A stretch of DNA of 64,000 bases from Lonicera japonica (GCA_021464415.1 CM038463.1:2976001-3040000); one strand, 5' to 3'. Shown: positions 48,911 to 61,053, counted from the first letter of the stretch. Notes: generated by a model from the letters alone, not told the origin. Numbers and translations are program-made.

Positions 48911-49092
48911 GATCAATTAGATGCATTAGTTGATCCCATTTTCAACGTGGCTACTCAATTATCACCTTTTGTCAAACTATAATTAAATTATTAGTTCATA
49001 GGATCAATTAGATGCATTAGCTGATTCCATTTTCAACGTGGTTACTCAATTATCACCTCTTGTCAAACTATAATTAAATTATTAGTTCATAA
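48911..49092. repeat. 91-bp tandem duplication
   Basis: The copies gatcaattagatgcattag... start at 48911 and 49002 and differ at a handful of positions. Confidence 0.92.
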
Positions 49093-51060
49093 TGGAACTT
49101 AAATTATGAGAAACCTTTTAATAATTTTAATTTTGTTGGAAATTAAATATGGTTTTATATAAGAGATTTGGTTGGAAGAACTATTGCGACCATTAAATCT
49201 AAAGGAATGACATTTACGTCTCCCTAACGAATGAGGTGCTTCCTCCCCAATATATATTAGTTAGAAAGACACATGTTTATCCATTATAAACACATCAAGC
49301 GTTCGCCAATATATATATTAACAATAAATAAATTAATAATGTGAAATGTTTATCAATGAAATTATTAATTGCTTATCCAATATATTGTGAGTATTTTCAT
49401 TGGGTTGATCCATGATGTCTTTATTATTAATTGCTAACATGTTTATTGTTAATATACTGTTAATATAATTAAAAGGTGATTCCTCAGCTCCCAGGCCAAT
49501 ATATATATTAACAAGAAAATTTTGACGCTTCTCTTAAATTTTGGACCTTGAGTAGTCGCCCTAAATATCCTCCTCTAGGGCCAGCTATACTAATCACCTT
49601 TGTGTTGTAACGTGCATATATTTTTAACCATCTTCACATATAACTTCCTGTATCAATCTTAGTTTATTGGTTTCACTAATGTTGCTAGTGTTTCGAATTA
49701 TATATATTTTTTTCCTATTTTAACAATCATAATTTTTGTTTTTGGATAGGAGTTCTGAAATATCAATCGTTTAGAGTGGTATTAGTTTTGAATACAACAA
49801 TTTTAACGTGTGTGTACAGGCAAGAAAGAAACTTCTTTAAAGATCACGGAGATACGAATCTTTAAGAGGGGTATATTGCATATCTAATTGCTTTTGATTT
49901 TTCAATGGAACATTGCTCATATTGTAATGCTTTGCAGTATAACTATAATTTTTTATGGAATCAATTTGTATCGTAAGATTTAAAAGATTAAAGAGTATTT
50001 CACTCTTTTATGAAAATAAAACAAAATAATATTTATATGTAGGATACATTTTAAGTAAGGTTTTAACTCAAAGATCAATTGGTATAAATTAGATGATTTT
50101 GGGCTCAAATTCATGTTTTTTCTTTTTGGTGAAATTTGGTGTAGATCTCTATAATTAGTAGATTAAATTTACTAAATTTCATTAAAAAATGTTGAAAAAA
50201 TGGTTTTAAAGTCATTTTCTTAGCCATTTTGAGGGTAATTTTAAATGGGGTTTCACACTCGATTGTGAAAGAAAATTCTAAATTCGTATTTTCCTCCGTG
50301 AGTACATCGAGATCGTATATTTGTTTGCTCAAAACGGATTTGCGATGAATGAAAAATTGTCACCCAAAGTGAGCTATTTGAGATGGAAAATAAAATGGGA
50401 AATGTTAGTCCCACATTGGAATTTTGGGAAAAAAATTATGAGTTTATAAAGGATAATCTTTCACTAGCTCATAAGCTTCTAAGAAAAATAAGGCCCTTTC
50501 TCGTGCACCCTTGTTAATTTCCAGTTTATGCAAAATTAAAATTAATTATCTGGATATATATATTTCAATTTTGTATAGTTAACCTTCGGTTGAGATAATC
50601 TACTTATCATAAAGATCATATCCATCAAGTTTCGTCAAAAAATTCATTCGTTTAACTTCCAAAATATTCAATTCATGACTTAAGATTCTTAAGTTAAAAC
50701 ATTATTTAAAATGGAATGTACCATATATATATATATACACATATATCGTAAAGATACATTTGCCCCGCAACTTTACCATATTTTCACCCTATACGTGTAC
50801 CCTCCACAATATTTTGTCTTAATATATCTCATGTGCATGTTACATGAAGCAATAAGGGTAAAAAAGTAAAATCATTCTATCACAAAAATACACGCACATG
50901 ACCAGATCTATTAAGAAGAAATATTGCTTGAGTGTTAATTATATTAATACTAATATAAGTTTAGTCCAGTCCTAATACAAAATATTAATTTTTTACTCAC
51001 AAAAAGACTAAACATGCATGGTTATCTTTTTGTGCAAATAGTAAGTAATTTTTATGTTAA
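49093..51060. other. AT-rich non-coding region
   Basis: No gene recognised. Short microsatellite-like TA runs only. Confidence 0.45.
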
Positions 51061-51099
51061 GCCAAATGTTATGAGTTCTAATTCTTTGTCTAACATTGA

Positions 51100-51720
51100 T
51101 GTGTAACATTGGATGGGTGTTAAATCTGTTTTAGCACTATGAATTTTGTTGTTCTCTGTTTTGTATTGGTGCTAAAACAGATTTAGCACCAATGTTTTAG
51201 CATAATTGGTGTTAAAACATATTTATTACCAATTTTGATGAGACGTGAGATGTTATAATGAAGGGTGTTAAAACAAATTTAACAACATTGGTGCTAAAAC
51301 CACCTTGATGTGTAGCACTGGATGGGTGCCAAATCTGTTTTAGCACCATGAATTTTGTTGTTCTTTGTTTTGAATCAGTGCTAAAACAGATTTAGCACCA
51401 TTGGTGCTAAAACCATTTTAGTACCAATGTTGGTTCTAAAACAGATTTAGTACCATTGGTGTTAAGACACATTTAGCACCATTAGTGCTAAAACCATTTT
51501 AACACTTAGCACCATTGGTGTTAAACCATTTTAGCACAAATGTTTTAGTACTATTAGTGCTAAAACAGATTTAGTACCAATTCTAATGAGACGTGATATG
51601 TTATAAAGAAGGGGTATTAGTTTATTTTTTGTACATTGTCTTTAATTTACATGGGTAATTTATAAGTATCCTTTATAATGATGTTATTATTAGAATAAGC
51701 CATTATGCCCGATTGCCCTT
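51100..51720. repeat. palindromic TTTAGCACC array, related to 62356-63845
   Basis: Irregular repeats of RGTGCTAAAACAGATTTAGC with inverted partners (TTTAGCACCA and TGGTGCTAAA). After the array, gacgtgatatgttataaaga, aggggtatta, taatttacatgg and gcccgattgccctt match the right end of the Mutator-like element at 63715-63845. I see no matching left end, so this is a truncated relative. Confidence 0.7.
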
Positions 51721-51723
51721 AAT

Positions 51724-51746
51724 ATATATATATATATATATATATT
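51724..51746. repeat. (TA)n microsatellite
   Basis: Uninterrupted TA run. Confidence 0.95.
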
Positions 51747-52416
51747 TTAAATAAGGGCCTATTTTTATTATTTTTTTAAAATAATGGTATGTTTATCAAT
51801 TGTGTTTTAAATTGAAAAATTTTCACTCAAATTGTATTTTGTGTAAACTTAACTTTGCAATCCAAAAAAATTGATGTAAATTTTTTTGGCATTACGTATA
51901 TTTTTTTAACAAGTATATTCTTATGTGTTACTCATGTGATTCTAAAATAACGTCACGTAAGCCCAAATACATAGTAATATATTAGAAAATAAGTAGTGGA
52001 AACTTAACTTTGCATAACTCAGAAAAGTTATGTGTGTTTTATTAATAAATGGTTTTTAAATTTTAACTTGTTAAAATAACTCTAAATAATTGTCAATTAA
52101 ACACTCAGACATAACAATCTGCTAAAAAAAACATGTAGTGTGCACTTCATTTTGCACGATACCATTAAAAATTACAACTTGAAAATATACTGTAAACTTA
52201 ATGTTGCACTCCTTTTGAAATTTAGTTAAATATAGACCTTTAATTTACAGAAATATTATTCCCCAGCTCCTTTGCAAAAAGCTTTTCAGACAAACCTCAT
52301 TTTATAATATCCCGTTATTTATATATAAAATTAAGAGTTATACTTTTTGACCTTTTTCGTAAAAATTTCTCTAATTTTAATATTGTCAATTAAAAAATAA
52401 TAGCAATTATATCTAT

Positions 52417-54110
52417 ATCTATATATATAATATTATACTATATAATATATAATACAAATCAAGGATTACACTATTTACTGATTATGACTACAAACTTTTA
52501 CAATCCAAATGTCACAAATCAATTCAACAATTCAATTGTCAAGATTGATTCTTGACTTAATACACCTACATAGGCATGTGGTAAATATTAGCACATAATT
52601 TAATACATTTAGAATACTCCATCCGTCCCAAATTGTTGGTCCTCTTTCCTTTTTTGTATGTCCCAAAATAAATGTTTACTTTCCATAAAAGATAAATACA
52701 TACCTATTTTGCCTTTTTGTACTTTCACTTTTCAAGTAAAAGTTTTGAATAAAAAAAGGATAAAAAGGAAAAGTCAATATAAATTAAGCAAAAAGTGCAA
52801 TGATGATGTTGGGTCCTTAATAAGTTGAATTTTCCAAAAGGGACCAGCAATTTAGGACGGATGGAGTATTAATTAATTTAATTATGTTATCCTCTCTAAC
52901 TTACAAAAATAATACATTTACAATATTAATTTATTTAGCTATGTTATGGAATAGAAAGTAAAACTCATAATTTAAAATTAATATAGTAATTTACTATTTT
53001 GATACAAGAGCTAAGCATAAGGATATTTATTTAACACCCTCTTTAAATCTTCTTCTGTGTAAAATTAACTATTTTATTAGTTTTACTTTCCTTTTATTTT
53101 TTATTTTTTTAACTATTTTTTTTATAACTTTTATTTTTTGTGTTTTGGTTATTGGAATTTTTTTTTGTTAATTGAGTAAATAAAACGTAGATATACTAAT
53201 GAAATAAAATTATTAGTATATCTGAGTTATGGTTCCCTTAGCTTCGCTCTACGTTTTATCTACTCAATTAACAAAAAAAATTGCCAATAACCAAAACACA
53301 AAAAATAAAAGTTATAAAAAAATAGTTAAAAAAAAGTAAAAAATAAAAAGAAAATAAAACTAATAAAATAGTTAATTTTACATAGAAGAAGATTTAAAGA
53401 GGGTATTAAATAAATATTCTTATGCTTAGATCTTGTATCAAAATAGTAAATTACCTTATTACTTTTAAATTATGAGTTTTACTTTCTATTCCAAAACATA
53501 ACTAAATAAATTAATATTCTAAATGTACTAATTTTGTAAGTTAGAGAGTAGAACATAACTAAATAAATTAAAAATTAACAAAAAAATTTGATATTAAACA
53601 AAACACAAAAAAAAGTAAAAAAAGAAAAAGAAAATAAAACTAATAAAATAGTTAATTTTACATAGAAGAAGATTTAAAGAGGGTGTTAAATAAATATCCT
53701 TATGCTTAGCTCTTGTATCAAAATATTAAATTACCTTATTAATTTTAAATTATGAGTTTTACTTTATATTCAAAAACATAACTAAATAAATTAATATTGT
53801 AAATGTATTATTTTTGTAAGTTAGAGAGGAGAACATAATTAAATTAATTAATATTCTAAATGTATTAAATTATGTGCCAATATTTATCACATGCCTATGT
53901 AGGTGCATTAAGTCAAGAATCAATTTTGATCATTAGATTGTTGAATTGATTTTGTGACATTTGAATCGTAAAACATAGTGGTCATAACCAGTTAATAATG
54001 TAATCCTTGATTTTTATTATAGATTTGTGACCTTTGGATCATAAAAGTTAATGGTCGTAATCAGTGAATAGTGTAATATTTGATTTGTATTATAGATATA
54101 GATAGAGAGT
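52417..54110. mobile_element. foldback (long inverted-repeat) element
   Basis: The left arm, about 52417-53190, and the right arm, about 53255-54110, are inverted copies: aatacaaatcaaggattaca at left pairs with tgtaatccttgatttttatt at right, and taaatcttcttctgtgtaaa pairs with tttacatagaagaagattta. The right arm holds a second diverged copy of its inner part (53570-53830) and a tandem copy of its outer part (about 53952-54097). The spacer at about 53190-53255 has no coding frame. No clear target duplication. Confidence 0.75.
52617..52866. mobile_element. Stowaway MITE inserted in the left arm of the foldback
   Basis: 250 bp with termini CTCCATCCGTCCCAAATTG and its inverted copy, flanked by TA on both sides (52615-52616, 52867-52868). 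The right arm at about 53855-53870 shows the unoccupied site, with a single TA. Terminus and target match the Stowaway/mariner type. Confidence 0.93.
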
Positions 54111-55159
54111 TTTTTTTGCAATTAAACTTAAAAATAATACCTTAATGTTTTGTTTTAAGTTAAAAGCACTCATTTTTTATCCAAATTATTTGTCCGTCTT
54201 CATCTTTATTTTTAATAAAAATATTATATATATATATATATATATATTTTATTGAGACATAATACTATTTAAACGTTAACCACAAGATGCGACACTACGA
54301 TAAATAAACTGAGTTGATCTGTGAGGCAAATTGTTAAGACTTTGACCGTGTTTGACCCCCGAGAACAGTAATTATGTCAAGACAAGCCTCAATTTTCTGA
54401 ATGGAAATAAAGTCCACACTAATATTGAATGCAGTAATAAAATGTTAATATCTACAATTCATTTAGCAGCTATGTTACATTATTTTATTATTATTATTAT
54501 ACACTAGTACAATATATTTGTGCCGAACAAACATTGTAACACGAACAAAACCACTAACAATTATATCGTAACCGAGTATTTTTCTTTTCATGCCGTTATC
54601 AAATAAAGTCTTATTGTTACCCTACCATCATTTTTCCCAAAGTTACCATAATTAACAAATTATGAAATCGTGACGTTTTCGCTAACAAAGTAATACATAT
54701 GTCCTCTTAAAAATCTTTCTAATATAAGACCAAGCATTCAAGTGATGTAAAAGAGAAGATGTGCATGGAAACCTCTTGTAGTTCAATATTTAATTGTATG
54801 AATGAGAAATGGCCCTTCCCGGCTATAAGGCTATTAAATTAAATTTGGTGTTTCTAATTTTTGCCCGTGCATTTGTTACTTTAAAAACAAAATAGACAGA
54901 CATGTATAAGATATTAAATGAGGTTTGAATTCTTAACATGGGTTGGATGGGGAAATTTTTTATCATTAGCTATATATTACTTCATCTATTGTACGTATAT
55001 TTTTCACTTTTAATTAGATGACACGTGCTCACAAAAATAGCGTGTGCTTCGGTCTCTAAAGTTATATAAATGGTAAAGTTATGCTTGGTTGGGTTTTTAA
55101 AAGTTTCATTTAAATTTTACTTTTTGGTATAATTTTTTAAAACTTTTTTTTAATTCGAT
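54111..55159. other. AT-rich non-coding region
   Basis: No gene recognised. (TA)n at about 54225-54247. Confidence 0.45.
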
Positions 55160-55748
55160 TTGTATACAATACACTATTTTCAAAATTTTACAAAAAATAT
55201 AATCTTTCGTTTTTTTTATTCATTTCATAAAAAAATTCTAAAATATAAAAGAAAAAATAATTAAAAAATATTCTTTTTACTTGAATGAAATTTTTAAAAT
55301 GGGTGAATTAAACACGATTTAAAAAAAAAAAGAACTCAAAATATTTTTTAAAACTTCAACCAAACAAAATATAACTAATCAGTGTTGTTGATGATACACC
55401 TTTAAATGTAGAGTCTACCACAATTGTTATTTTCTTTCAAAACTAGGAAAAAAAAATTGATGCAAGTAATCTACTGTTGTATAAAGTCACAATCCATTTC
55501 AACAGTTAATTAAAGTTGTGTCATCTTTTGTTATTTTTTTTATTTTTACCTTTGTTATAAAATTCAAACACTTGCATTAGCAAATACTAACATTTCTCAA
55601 CTGCAATGTTACCAGAATTTACATTAGCAAATACTAACATTTCTCAACTGCAATGTTACCATTTTTTTTGATGGGTGACAATATTGTCAAAATAATTATG
55701 ATTATTGGTAAAAAAATATATAATATTAAAAATATACGATAGAACTTA

Positions 55749-56221
55749 GGGTGCGTTTGATTGTAAGCATGGAATTTGTATGGAAAAAAAATAAGTTACA
55801 GACAATTGAATTGCCTATAATTGAGTTGCATGAAAAATGTAGTGTAGTGTGTTTGATTGCCTTAATTTTCTACCCGGAAAATATTGGTTGTATTATGGCA
55901 TTTTTAATGTAGAAAAAATTATTGGGATTTTTTTTTACATAATTTTATAGTCATGATGGATATTGTTTAATTGATCTTGATTAGTAGATTTTAAATATTA
56001 AATATTAAATTTTTATATTATTTTGAATTTTATATTTTAAGTTATGGCATTTTTAATGTAGAAAATGGTAAAAACTTTGTCTCGTGAATCGTGCCCAAGC
56101 ATGGAAAACAAAAACCACCTCCCCCAAAGAAAACATTTTCCTCAATTGTCTTGAAAATGCACATGTGCGAGGCAAAAGTGAGAATTGAATTATCTGGAAA
56201 AAAAAAAGCCAATCAAACATC
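55749..56221. mobile_element. Tourist-like MITE (PIF/Harbinger type)
   Basis: Begins GGGTGCGTTTGATTG and ends CAATCAAACATC, with TTA on both sides (55746-55748, 56222-56224). Copy 2 of the duplication has a single cTTAatg here, confirming insertion into TTA. No coding content. Confidence 0.75.
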
Positions 56222-56279
56222 TTAAGTTGTCAAATCAAGTGAAAAATGCTTATTTTTTATGAAAAAAAAAAAAAGCCAA

Positions 56280-56545
56280 GGCCTCGTTTGGTTCAAGTTC
56301 CCCTATCTTTCCCAAGGAGGTGGGAAAGTAAATCTTAATTTCCTTTCTTGTGTTGTCATAGAAAGTATTTAGGTAAGAAATCGTCTAAAAGTGAAAAATG
56401 AAATCACATGGGAAAATCAATATTTTTTGGGAGGAATGATTTTACCCCCTACTTTCCCCTCTCTCGGGAAAGTGTTTCCGGATATTGCTTACCAAACAAA
56501 GGAAAGGAACACTTTCCTTTCCCGATCAAACGTGAACACGAGGCC
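56280..56545. mobile_element. second MITE with GGCCTCGT termini
   Basis: Starts GGCCTCGTTTGGTTCAAG and ends TGAACACGAGGCC followed by TTA (56546-56548). It lies just inside the same TTA site, so it may be a second insertion next to, or the other end of a composite with, the MITE at 55749. Confidence 0.6.
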
Positions 56546-56755
56546 TTAATGTAATGCTTTATTTTGATAAAAAAATCATTATTTTGACAATATAAATACC
56601 TCTTTTTTATTAATGATTTTTTGTTATATTAAGTGTATCTTATACGTGGCATAAATACTACAATAAAAATACGTAAACATAACATTTTACTTAAATCCTA
56701 GGTTGATTCATTCTAACCCATGAATCATGTTGTTACTGTAAAAGTTCGGTTGAGA

Positions 56756-57600
56756 TTTTTAATTAAATGTTGAAGGACAAGTGAAAAAAAAAGAAGAAAA
56801 AACAAGTAATTTTCTCCTGCTAGAAGAAGATTGTCGAAATCTCCTCTATCACTATCTATTATCTACAATGGAAGGACAAAGTACGAAAAGGTTAACATAA
56901 AAGCTTTGGCCGTCTTCTGAACATAATGTACGGAGCCTTTACGTACTCTCATCATTTTGATTTAGCTGGCCAACTGAAAATGGCGTATACTTCATTTATT
57001 TTATAATAATTCCAAATTTAAAACGAAAAATATTTTGAAAGATAAGTTAATTGATATGGTGACAATTAGTATGCCTTCTATCTTCTTATTCTTTTTCTTA
57101 TGATTTTTTTTTGAAATGAGAATATTTCATTTTTTTTGAAATTCTTATAAAAAATAATTATTTTTTCTCACAATTTTTTATTTTGTTATTAAAAGAAAAA
57201 GTCGAGAAACATATTTCATCACAATATCGCTGTGAGTGCAACTACACCACGCGGTGTAGCTAGGTTAGCATTGGGGAATCTTGGGACGTCACGTCAACAT
57301 GACGTTGGTTAAATTACATTATGGGCTTGCAACAAGTTAGGGGTAGCTGATACACTGAAGGACTCTTCATGAGTAGAGAAAATGGACAAAGAAGAGGATT
57401 TGTCATGAATCCTTATATAATTAATTATCTTTTTTTTATTTTTTTAAAACATGGATTTACACAATATTCAACCTTAGCGGAGGGGCATATATGGGCCGTA
57501 CTGAGTTTCCAAGGGTACCTATGATTAAGTGCAGTTACAACAATTCTATTTATTTTGAGGTAGAAGAACTTTATTAGCTTAAATTAGAAATTAATACATC
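56756..57600. other. non-coding region
   Basis: No gene recognised. Confidence 0.4.
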
Positions 57601-57609
57601 TGAAATAAA

Positions 57610-58070
57610 ATGAGGGGATAATCAACCCAAACTTCCCGACTAGACACAGAAGCCGTTGCTCTAGCAATACTATGAACAACTGTGTTTACTGATTTACGCA
57701 AAAATTCAACCTTACATTAATTTAACTCCTAAACTAAGAACTTACGATCCGAAATAATCATACCAAAACTAGAAACATCAACATTCTCACCATTAATAAC
57801 ATCGCAAACTAATTGCGAATTAGTCTCGACAATAACTTGCATGGCTTGCAATTGATAAACCCAGCTTAGAGCCTCTCTCACCCCATTGCTTCTACCAATT
57901 GGGTGTATGCTTGCCCAACATGTTGCCTCAAAGTCCAACCAAAAACTGTCCTTCCGAATCCCGTAGCACCCAGCCGAACCCACTCATGGAAGGATTGGTA
58001 AACGTACACACTTGCATCAACATTCAATTTTAACCATCCAAGAGCGGCTTGCACCACCTCTGAAACGTCT
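57610..58070 (-). pseudogene. reverse-transcriptase-like RNase H domain fragment
   Basis: The minus strand encodes the plant RVT_3 / RNase H-like fold found at the end of some LINE polyproteins and in related single-domain genes. GWLKLNVDAS begins it near 58050, then a GATGFGRTVFG segment, REALSWVYQLQAMQVIVETNSQLV (the helix and ET/D strand), FGMIISD, and after a stop VNTVVHSIARATASVSSREVW. The usual DxD/ETDS acidic residue reads ETNS. The frame changes near 57983, and a TAA interrupts it near 57728. No reverse transcriptase adjoins it, so it is an orphan fragment. Confidence 0.75.
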
Positions 58071-58143
58071 CATCTGTGCTTGAGGGCTGGCAAGTTGTTT
58101 CTTGCTGCTATTTGCTTCTACCTACTGCCGCAACAATCTCTTT

Positions 58144-58209
58144 ATGTATCATAATACTAATATAAATAAGCAATTCTCTTTATTTATTTATATTAGTATT
58201 ATGATACAT
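58144..58209. repeat. perfect 26-bp stem hairpin
   Basis: The left arm 58144-58169 (atgtatcataatactaatat...) and the right arm 58184-58209 are exact reverse complements around a 14-nt loop. No element ends recognised. Confidence 0.93.
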
Positions 58210-58907
58210 TTTGTGATTCAGTTAACTTAGGTGCAATAAATATAACTATTAAGAAAAAGCAGGTGTTTTTCTTAATGGAAAAATATTAAGTAAAAAGGTA
58301 AAAAAGCTGTCTAGATCTCTATTCAACATCTCTTATTAAGAATATACCGTCCTAGAATTGAGTTTTAGCTGACATAGAGTCAATCAACCTATAGCAAAAT
58401 TTGATTAAAATGATATAATCAAATGATACTCATTATGTCATCTGACTAAATAGTTTATCGGGTATTAAATTTAGCTGGAGATTAGCTATTTACTTACATA
58501 TTATACTTTTGATCTTTAACTGGAGCATTATTCCTAATAAATTATACAACATTGAAATAGAGAAATTATATTAATGAGCAAGAAATCCACAAGGGGTTAC
58601 ATTGTTACAATCACTCCATTCTTTACAATACAAGACTAACAAATATATAGTGATACAAAGGGAAAACAAATTATAAGACAACCTAAAAACATGGAGAAAA
58701 ATAAGGAGAGAAAAGGGGAGGAAAATAGGGAGAGGGGAACAAAGAGGAAAACATGGTAGGAGGAAAACATGGAGAATATTCTAACACCCCCCCTCAAACT
58801 CAAGGGGGTATGAAGAGACCAACTTGAGTTTGAAGAGGTGAGGAAGCTACCAACCAGCGGAACGGCGGTGGGGGGCAGACGGAACGGCGGTAACGAAAAT
58901 AACAGGA

Positions 58908-58979
58908 GCCGACGGAACGGCGATGACGGGAGCCGACGGAACGGCGATGACGGGAGCCGACAGAACGGCGAGGTCCGGT
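58908..58979. repeat. 24-bp minisatellite
   Basis: Copies of gccgacggaacggcgatgac start at 58908, 58932 and 58956, with a looser copy upstream. On the minus strand they read as an eight-residue repeat, VPSAPVIA. It lies inside the LTR retroelement. Confidence 0.9.
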
Positions 58980-59141
58980 GTAGAATTTCCGGAGGAAATA
59001 AAAACTTGATCTGAATACGCGAGCAGTACGTATAACAGTAACAAGAAATTGAATCTGAATACTTTGTCGTGCGGCGAAAGGCTGCGGAAAAATTAAATTG
59101 AAAAGATTGAATATATATATATATATTAAAGTGGCTAGTTT

Positions 59142-59594
59142 TCAGAGGGAGAGGTTGATGTCAGTGTCTAGCTCGGCCTTGGCGAAGGCGGTGGAGGAGA
59201 TGAGGACGAAAACGTCGCAGCCTTCGACGAGGCAGTCGTGGAAGAAGAGGCAGAGTGCGGCGGTGTTGGGTGAATTGATCTGCTTGTTGGTGATGACGCG
59301 GGCATAGGTGAGGACGAAAGCGGTGCGGCGGTGCTTTTTGTTCGGTGGATTTAGAGAGAGGTTGTTGGCTGATAGGAGGAAGCGGGGCCTCCACCTCCGG
59401 AAGCTGAGACGGTGGTGGACTGCGCGGTTGTGGACGGTGGCGGCGGCGCGGTTGGTTTGAAGGTCCGGCGGACGACGATATACATCGCCCGCCGATGATC
59501 GGAAAGGTGTAAGGATCTTACATCCTCTGATACCATGATAAATTATACAACATTGAAATAGAGAAATTATATTAATGAGCAAGAAATTCCACAA
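59142..59594 (-). pseudogene. class III peroxidase fragment captured in an LTR retroelement
   Basis: Minus-strand open frame whose last 55 or so codons read VITNKQINSPNTAALCLFFHDC, then LVEGCDVFVLISSTAFAKAE and LDTDINLSL before TGA. This is helix A/B of a plant secretory (class III) peroxidase: LFFHDC holds the distal catalytic His, with the first Ca-binding GCD after it. Conserved Arg of RLFFHDC is replaced by Leu (CLFFHDC). The proximal haem His, later Ca site and all downstream exons are absent, so no enzyme can form. The upstream part of the frame comes from the LTR and unrelated sequence. GC content is clearly higher than in surrounding DNA. The NKQI..P.TAA wording resembles the Arabidopsis PER41/PER63 type. 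Family call is secure; the subgroup is a guess. Confidence 0.85.
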
Positions 59595-60284
59595 GGGGTT
59601 ACATTGTTACAATCACTCCATTCTTTACAATACAAGACTAACAAATATATAGTGATACAAAGGGAAAACAAATTATAAGACAACCTAAAAACATGGAGAA
59701 AAATAAGGAGAGAAAAGGGGAGGAAAATAGGGAGAGGGGAACAAAGAGGAAAACATGGGAGGAGGAAAACATGGAGAATATTCTAACAATTCCAAGCCAT
59801 ATTTGGTTTTTAACCTTTTTCATTGCAAATATAATGTAAATTCTGAAGCATAAATGACTAACATGATTAATTTGTTAAATTCGTTAAAAAAAATATAGTG
59901 CTAAATTTATTTAATTTTGTATGAACTTTTTATATAAAAATTTATAGTACCAATCAAATTAAACCCAAAAGCAGACAGTATATTACATCTTCAGTATTTA
60001 CCCTCTCACTAATCTCCTGTTCATCATCCGTATAATTTGTTGTTTTTTCCCCCATGTTAAAGTGACCCCTCATTATTTAACTAGTGCCCTTTCTACAGTA
60101 GGAAATCAGAATGGGTGGTGATGTTGGCACCCCCAATATCCATTGGTAACACTCCCACTAAAAAAAAAGGTAAATTGTTATTTCCACCCTACTTCATTTA
60201 ATCTAATAAAAAAGTTAATTAACCCTAAACTAATTTTTCACCCACTTGTTTTAATTTAAAACAAAAGTTAATGAATCTCCCTCC

Positions 60285-60484
60285 AAAGTTAATCAAACAT
60301 TTATCCCCAAATTAATTTCCCTCCAAAATCTCCCTCCAAAGTTAATCAAACATTTATCCCTAAATTAATTTCCCTCCAAAATCTCCATCCAAAGTTAATC
60401 AAACATTTATCCCTAAATTAATTTCCCTCCAAAGTTAATCAAACATTTATCTCCAAATTAATTTCCCTCCAAAATTTCTCTCTT
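60285..60484. repeat. 53-bp tandem repeats in the left arm of the Mutator-like element
   Basis: aaagttaatcaaacatttat starts at 60285, 60338, 60391 and 60431, intervals 53, 53 and 40 bp. Confidence 0.93.
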
Positions 60485-60764
60485 CTACCAAAATAGGCAA
60501 CAAAACTTTGATCTCCACCATTGATGCAAAAAGGTAAGCTTGAGAAGAATGGAAGGAAACAAGAAAACTTTGGAACAAGATAAGAAAACCAACAAACAAA
60601 ACCTCCATTAATGCAAAACTTTAAATTTGAGGAGAATGGTATAAACAAAACCTCCATTGATGCAAAACTCAAAAGTTAAGAATAATGGTAGAAAAAAGAG
60701 AGAAACTTTAAAATAAAGAAAGGAAAACAAATAAGAAAAAGTTAATGAAAGGAAATATGAAAAA

Positions 60765-61053
60765 GGTTTACTCGGTTCTCCGTAACCGAGTTGCAAGCTT
60801 GTACACTCGGTTGCTCTCAACCGAATATGAAATCCCATAAAATGTAATGCTCTCGGGACCTTTATTCGGTTAAGAGCAACCGAGTGTGATTAATGTCACT
60901 CGGCTTCTCACAGCCGAGCATAATATAACAACACTCGGCTGCTCTCAACCGAATGAAGGTCCCGAGAGCATGACATTTTATGAGATTTCATACTCGGTTG
61001 AAAGCAGCCGAGTGTACAAGCCTGCAACTCGGTTACGGAGAACCGAGTAAGCC
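60765..61053. repeat. 289-bp near-perfect palindrome made of ACTCGG sub-hairpins
   Basis: The whole stretch folds on itself about a centre near 60908, and its parts are small palindromes of their own, such as ACTCGGTT...AACCGAGT and CTCGGCT...AGCCGAG. The arms differ at only a few bases. Confidence 0.92.

Larger units (their letters stand above)
55160..56755. repeat. segmental duplication copy 1
   Basis: Matches 61765-64000 in the same orientation, apart from insertions: cacgattt, tgttgatgatacaccttt and agagtctaccacaattgtta (about 55420), later tatcttatacgtg and gaatcatg...gttactgtaaaagttcggt at the end. It contains a local 47-bp tandem duplication at 55575-55668 that copy 2 lacks. Confidence 0.88.
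58535..59788 (-). mobile_element. small LTR retroelement carrying a class III peroxidase fragment
   Basis: 1254 bp bounded by a perfect 5-bp duplication, attcc (58530-58534 and 59789-59793). The LTRs are 59536-59788 (5') and 58535-58786 (3'), about 252 bp each with roughly three differences, so the insertion is recent. Minus strand: LTR TGTTAGAATATTCTCC...TTTATCA, then the primer-binding site TGGTATCAGAGG (59524-59535), complementary to initiator-Met tRNA, and a G-rich tract TTTGAGGGGGGG (58787-58798) next to the 3' LTR. No gag or pol. It resembles a TRIM, or a gene-carrying element such as maize Bs1. Movement would depend on proteins from another element. Confidence 0.9.

Noticed and set aside
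57240..57262. Small hairpin ctacacc...ggtgtag
   Set aside because: A seven-base stem is expected by chance in a window this size.
59351..59536. A proline-rich ORF beside the peroxidase fragment
   Set aside because: It is another frame of the same captured GC-rich segment, without independent features.
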